Assembly: GCA_036268425.1 (NCBI GenBank)
Contig: DATAUE010000043.1
Location: forward strand, 124,001 to 188,000
Origin: DATARH01 sp036268425
GTDB lineage: Bacteria; Pseudomonadota; Alphaproteobacteria; ATCC43930; CGMCC-115725
Length of the DNA stretch: 64,000 nt
Direction: 5' to 3'
Every line of letters begins with the position of its first letter. Position 1 is the first letter of the stretch. Positions 61,062-64,000 of the stretch are shown piece after piece. The notes below the pieces were generated by a model. That model saw nothing but the letters and a program-made list of their open reading frames with translations, had not been told where the DNA came from and did not search any database. The position numbers and the translations under genes are program-made.

Positions 61062-62321
61062 GTGGTGGAAACGACAGCGGCCGGGAGCGGCGCGAGGCCT
61101 CGCGATGTTGCGAGCGTCGAATCGCGAGCCTCATGGGTCGCCGCCGGCGTCACTTTGGCGCTGCTGTCGATTTCCTACGGGTCGCCGCTGCTTGCCATTG
61201 TCGGGCTGAAGCCGATCACTGCCGATCTCGGTACGACACGGCAGATGGTGGCACTGGCCAGCGCGTTGACATGGGTCGGCACCGGGCTTGGCGGCATCTT
61301 CATGGGGCAGGTTGCCGATCGCCTCGGAGTGCGGTTTACGGTGACGTTCGGCGCGGTGATGGTCGCGATCGGCCTCGTCGTGTCGTCATTCGGCAATCTC
61401 TGGACGCTGCTGATCGGCCATGCCGTGCTGGTCGGGTTTCTCGGCAACGGGTCGCTGTACCCGCCGCTGCTCGTTTATGTGAGCCGCTGGTTCGACCGGC
61501 GGCGCGGCACCGCGCTGGCGCTGATCTCGTCGGGGCAGTATGTCGCCGGCATGGCGTGGCCGACGATCTTTGAGCACGCGATCGCCGATTATGGCTGGCG
61601 TCCCACAATGGGGTGCTTTGCCGCGGTGGTGGTCATCCTCGTGCCGATCATCGCAATGTTTCTACAACAGCCCCCCGCACCGGTGGCGGCGTTCGGCTTT
61701 GCCGAGGCCGGGCGGCGGCGCGAATTGTTTGGCATGCGGCCCAATACCGTGCTGGCGCTGATCTGCATGGCCGGCTTCTGCTGCTGCATTCCGATGTCGA
61801 TCCCGCAGGGTCATCTCGTGGCATTTTGCAGCGATATCGGCATCCCCGCCGCGCAAGGCGCCGCGATGCTGTCGGTGTTGCAGGGCGCGGCGTTTATGAG
61901 CCGCGTGTTCTGGGGCTGGCTGGCCGACCGCATCGGCGGGTTGCGCACGGTTCTCGCGGGCTCGGTATGTCAGGCGCTGGCAATCAGCGCCTTTATGACG
62001 ACCCAGGACGAAGCCGGGCTATTTGCGATCGCCGCAGTCTATGGGCTCGGGTTCAGCGGCATCATCCCTGCCTATGTCGTCGCCATCCGCGAATACTACC
62101 CATCAAGCGAGGCGTCATGGCGGGTGCCGTGGATCCTGTTTGTCAGCATGAGCGGCATGGCGTTCGGCAGTTGGCTCGCCGGCGCGCTGTATGATCATTT
62201 CGGGTTTTACGCGCCGGCCTTTGCAACCGGGGTCGTCTTCAACCTGTTCAACCTGAGCCTGGTCGGCTTCCTGTTGTTGCGTCAGCGCGCCGCCGGCGGA
62301 GTGCGTCCGGCACTCGCGTAA
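61062..62321 (+). CDS. MFS transporter, organic anion-type
   Basis: This 419-residue 12-helix transporter starts at GTG 61062, set by AGGAG at 61051-61055. It has SYGSPLLAIVGLKPITADLG, motif A-like GQVADRLGVRFTVTFG, GFLGNGSLYPPLLVYVSRWFDRRRGTALALISSGQYVAG and the second-half GFSGIIPAYVVAIREYYPSSEASWRVP. This is like oxalate/formate- or monocarboxylate-type MFS proteins. Substrate unknown. It converges with msrP across 22 bases. Confidence 0.88.
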   Translation: MVETTAAGSGARPRDVASVESRASWVAAGVTLALLSISYGSPLLAIVGLKPITADLGTTRQMVALASALTWVGTGLGGIFMGQVADRLGVRFTVTFGAVMVAIGLVVSSFGNLWTLLIGHAVLVGFLGNGSLYPPLLVYVSRWFDRRRGTALALISSGQYVAGMAWPTIFEHAIADYGWRPTMGCFAAVVVILVPIIAMFLQQPPAPVAAFGFAEAGRRRELFGMRPNTVLALICMAGFCCCIPMSIPQGHLVAFCSDIGIPAAQGAAMLSVLQGAAFMSRVFWGWLADRIGGLRTVLAGSVCQALAISAFMTTQDEAGLFAIAAVYGLGFSGIIPAYVVAIREYYPSSEASWRVPWILFVSMSGMAFGSWLAGALYDHFGFYAPAFATGVVFNLFNLSLVGFLLLRQRAAGGVRPALA

Positions 62322-62343
62322 CCAGCGGCGAGCGACCTGCGGC

Positions 62344-63321
62344 TCAGACGAACAGGCGTTCTTTTTCGAGGCCCTTGTACAGGTCGGCGACGAATTCGCC
62401 ATAGCCGTTCCAGATCACGGTCGGTCGGCGTTCGTCGCTGCCGAGAACCCGCTCGCTCGCCTGGCTCCAGCGCGGATGCGGTACTTGCGGGTTCACATTG
62501 GCCCAGAAGCCGTATTCGCTCGATTGCAGCGCTTCCCAGAAAGTCGACGGGCGTTTCTCGGCAAACTCGAAATGCACGATCGATTTGACCGATTTGAACC
62601 CGTATTTCCACGGCACCGCGAGGCGCAGCGGCGCGCCGTCCTGTTTTGGCACGGGCTTGCCGTACATGCCGGTGACCAGAAAGGCGAGTTCGTTGCGCGC
62701 CTCGGCCATCGTCAGCCCCTCGACATAGGGCCAGGGGTAGAAGAACTTGTTCTGCTCCGGCGCGGTTGCCGGGTCCATAAAGGTTTCCATCTTCAGGTAT
62801 TTGGCGGAACCGAGCGGCTTGGCGAAATCGACCAGCTTAGCCAGGGCAAAGCCTGTCCACGGCACCTGCATGGCCCAGGCCTCGACGCAGCGGTGGCGAT
62901 AGAGCCGCTCTTCGACTGGCATCTGCTTGAGCAGATCGTCGAACGAAATCGTGATCGGCTTTTCGACCAGACCGTCGATCTTGATCGTCCACGGATCGAC
63001 CTTGAGCGCCTGCGCCTCGTGCCAGATCGACTTGTCGGTGCCGAATTCGTAAAAATTGTTGTAGGTGGTCGCCGCCTTTTCGTCGGTCACCGGACCGTCG
63101 ATCTTGTAAAGATCGTCGCGCTTTGCCGGATAAAGCCCAGCGTTCGGCGCCGCGTCGGCCGCAAAGGCCGGGGCAATCCCAGCCATCCCGGCCAAGAGTG
63201 GGTTCGCCAGGATCGAACCGGCGGCGAGGCCCTTCAAAACCTGCCGCCGGCCGCGAAACGCCGCCTCATCGGTCGCCGCCTGCTCCGGGATTTCCCAACC
63301 GCGCCTTTTACGGATCAGCAT
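62344..63321 (-). CDS. msrP: Periplasmic methionine sulfoxide reductase catalytic subunit
   Basis: MsrP repairs oxidised methionines in envelope proteins with a molybdenum cofactor. The 325-residue protein has a Tat signal (FRGRRQVLKGLAAG, Arg25-Arg26), the Mo-binding Cys145 in YRHRCVEAWAM, and the family blocks EFGTDKSIWHEAQALKVDPWTIKIDGLVEKP and PWKYGFKSVKSIVHFEF. ATG 63321 (MLIRKRRGW) is the start; the frame extends to 63438. Its usual membrane partner msrQ is absent from the adjacent genes. Confidence 0.93.
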   Translation of the reverse strand: MLIRKRRGWEIPEQAATDEAAFRGRRQVLKGLAAGSILANPLLAGMAGIAPAFAADAAPNAGLYPAKRDDLYKIDGPVTDEKAATTYNNFYEFGTDKSIWHEAQALKVDPWTIKIDGLVEKPITISFDDLLKQMPVEERLYRHRCVEAWAMQVPWTGFALAKLVDFAKPLGSAKYLKMETFMDPATAPEQNKFFYPWPYVEGLTMAEARNELAFLVTGMYGKPVPKQDGAPLRLAVPWKYGFKSVKSIVHFEFAEKRPSTFWEALQSSEYGFWANVNPQVPHPRWSQASERVLGSDERRPTVIWNGYGEFVADLYKGLEKERLFV

Positions 63322-63438
63322 CACGCCGTCTCCTTGCCCTAACGCGCTCGATGTGGGCGCGGCGGCAAACCCCACCAAGTCACGCTTTCGCGATCCGCCG
63401 CCATCCGCCGCCCCCGAATCACTCAGTCCAGTTTGCAC

Positions 63439-63681
63439 TCAATCCAGGTTTACGCGGCGCATTCCGAGATCGGCGAGACAGTCGTCGAGCGGCCGCGCCG
63501 GCGCGCGCTGCACCGCGCCGTCCCGGCAGGTCGCGACAAAAGCCGCATATTCGGTGTGCGACGGAGCCTTTCCGGAGGCAAACCGCCACTCCTGCACCGA
63601 GGCCGTGGCAGCGGGTTCGCCGGCATCCGACCCGGAACAGCCGACCAGACCGAGCGCGACCAGCACGGCATAACGCAGCAT
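63439..63681 (-). CDS. Small lipoprotein of unknown function
   Basis: This 80-residue protein has a lipobox ending LGLVGC, followed by a short polar region with two cysteines (FVATCRDGAV, LDDCLADLGM). GAGGG five bases before ATG 63681 gives the start; GTG 63693 is also in frame. It lies 117 bases from msrP on the same strand. It resembles small alphaproteobacterial lipoproteins; no function can be given. Confidence 0.7.
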   Translation of the reverse strand: MLRYAVLVALGLVGCSGSDAGEPAATASVQEWRFASGKAPSHTEYAAFVATCRDGAVQRAPARPLDDCLADLGMRRVNLD

Positions 63682-63735
63682 CAAAACCCTCACAGCAGGT
63701 AACTGCGGCCAATTACGTCGCCGCCAATCGCGGCA

Positions 63736-64000
63736 TCATCGTGGCGCTGTCGCGGTTCCGGCGCGGGGCCGTGACGTATTGCGCTTGTCGCCGCCGGCAA
63801 CCGCGGCGCTGGCGATCGCGATAAACAGCGCGACCGCCGCCGCGACGAACACCAGCCGCGGCAGGTGATGGTCGAGCAGCAGACCGAGAAATGGCGGCGC
63901 GACGGCAGCGCCGAGGTCGAGGCCGGAATAGACGAACCCAAACACCTTACCGGTGGCGCCGGCCGGCGTCGCGCCGCGCACCAGCATGTCGCGCGCCGGG
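63736..64000 (-). CDS. MFS transporter, C-terminal part (5' end beyond the window)
   Basis: The frame is open to the right edge, so this is the last 87 residues of a longer protein. Visible are PARDMLVRGATPAGATGKVFGFVYSGLDLG, AVAPPFLGLLLDHHLPRLVF and a final helix AAAVALFIAIASAAVAG, typical of the last membrane segments of MFS transporters. The tail is basic. Nothing more can be said about substrate. Confidence 0.75.
   Translation of the reverse strand, partial: PARDMLVRGATPAGATGKVFGFVYSGLDLGAAVAPPFLGLLLDHHLPRLVFVAAAVALFIAIASAAVAGGDKRNTSRPRAGTATAPR

Overview
This is a high-GC, densely packed bacterial chromosome segment that reads as an alphaproteobacterium. The markers are an imuA-imuB-dnaE2 mutasome cassette with a GAAC-N7-GAAC LexA box (the alphaproteobacterial SOS consensus), the def-fmt-truA/dapE-dapD neighbourhood, a DUF1289 protein, and a metabolism rich in CaiB/BaiF transferases, TauD-type dioxygenases and luciferase-like monooxygenases. 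I cannot fix order or genus from the window. I saw no rRNA, tRNA, CRISPR array, insertion sequence or prophage. The window begins inside a FecR-domain gene and ends inside an MFS transporter gene.

Layout. 1-3.9 kb: two tandem FecR-domain genes and a CHASE2 adenylate/guanylate cyclase, probably one envelope-sensing operon. 4.0-5.7 kb: an AtuA-like pair. 5.8-12.3 kb: pyrE (minus), then divergent SOS-controlled imuA-imuB-dnaE2. 12.8-13.8 kb: an OmpA-type porin with a strong terminator. 14-18.7 kb: two CaiB/BaiF CoA-transferases flanking an M20 amidohydrolase and an NHL-repeat protein. 19-25 kb: a TauD dioxygenase, an AAA+ ATPase with an MshEN-like N-terminus, bdhA, a small membrane protein and a second, unusual class III cyclase. 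25.2-33.7 kb: treY, small envelope proteins, a minus-strand set of substrate-binding protein, SDR and esterase, then an MFS exporter. 33.7-38.6 kb: dodecin, an FMN-dependent alpha-hydroxy-acid dehydrogenase, a divergent M28-like protein, a RidA protein and a STAS-MBL fusion.

38.6-48.0 kb looks like an accessory catabolic island. A minus-strand hydrolase-TauD pair diverges from a plus-strand series of orphan peptide-type binding protein, TauD, MFS importer, luciferase-like monooxygenase, M20 amidohydrolase and a second luciferase-like protein. 48-53 kb is housekeeping: def-fmt-truA on plus, and dapD-dapE plus a membrane protein on minus. 53-55.4 kb holds an ABM-domain protein, a DUF1275 protein and uppP. 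55.4-60.8 kb is a tightly overlapping minus-strand operon of a gliding-type (GldA/GldF/GldG-like) ABC transporter with DUF4340, DUF1289 and a lipoprotein. The right end carries an MFS transporter, Tat-exported msrP, a small lipoprotein and the partial MFS gene.

Two themes run across the window. Several promoter or leader regions carry exact or near-exact 11-20 bp duplications, one of them in a coding linker. Several signalling proteins have unusual architectures: CHASE2-cyclase beside FecR, SRPBCC/zinc-ribbon-cyclase, MshEN-AAA+ and STAS-MBL. All functional calls rest on motif recognition by eye; no database search was run.
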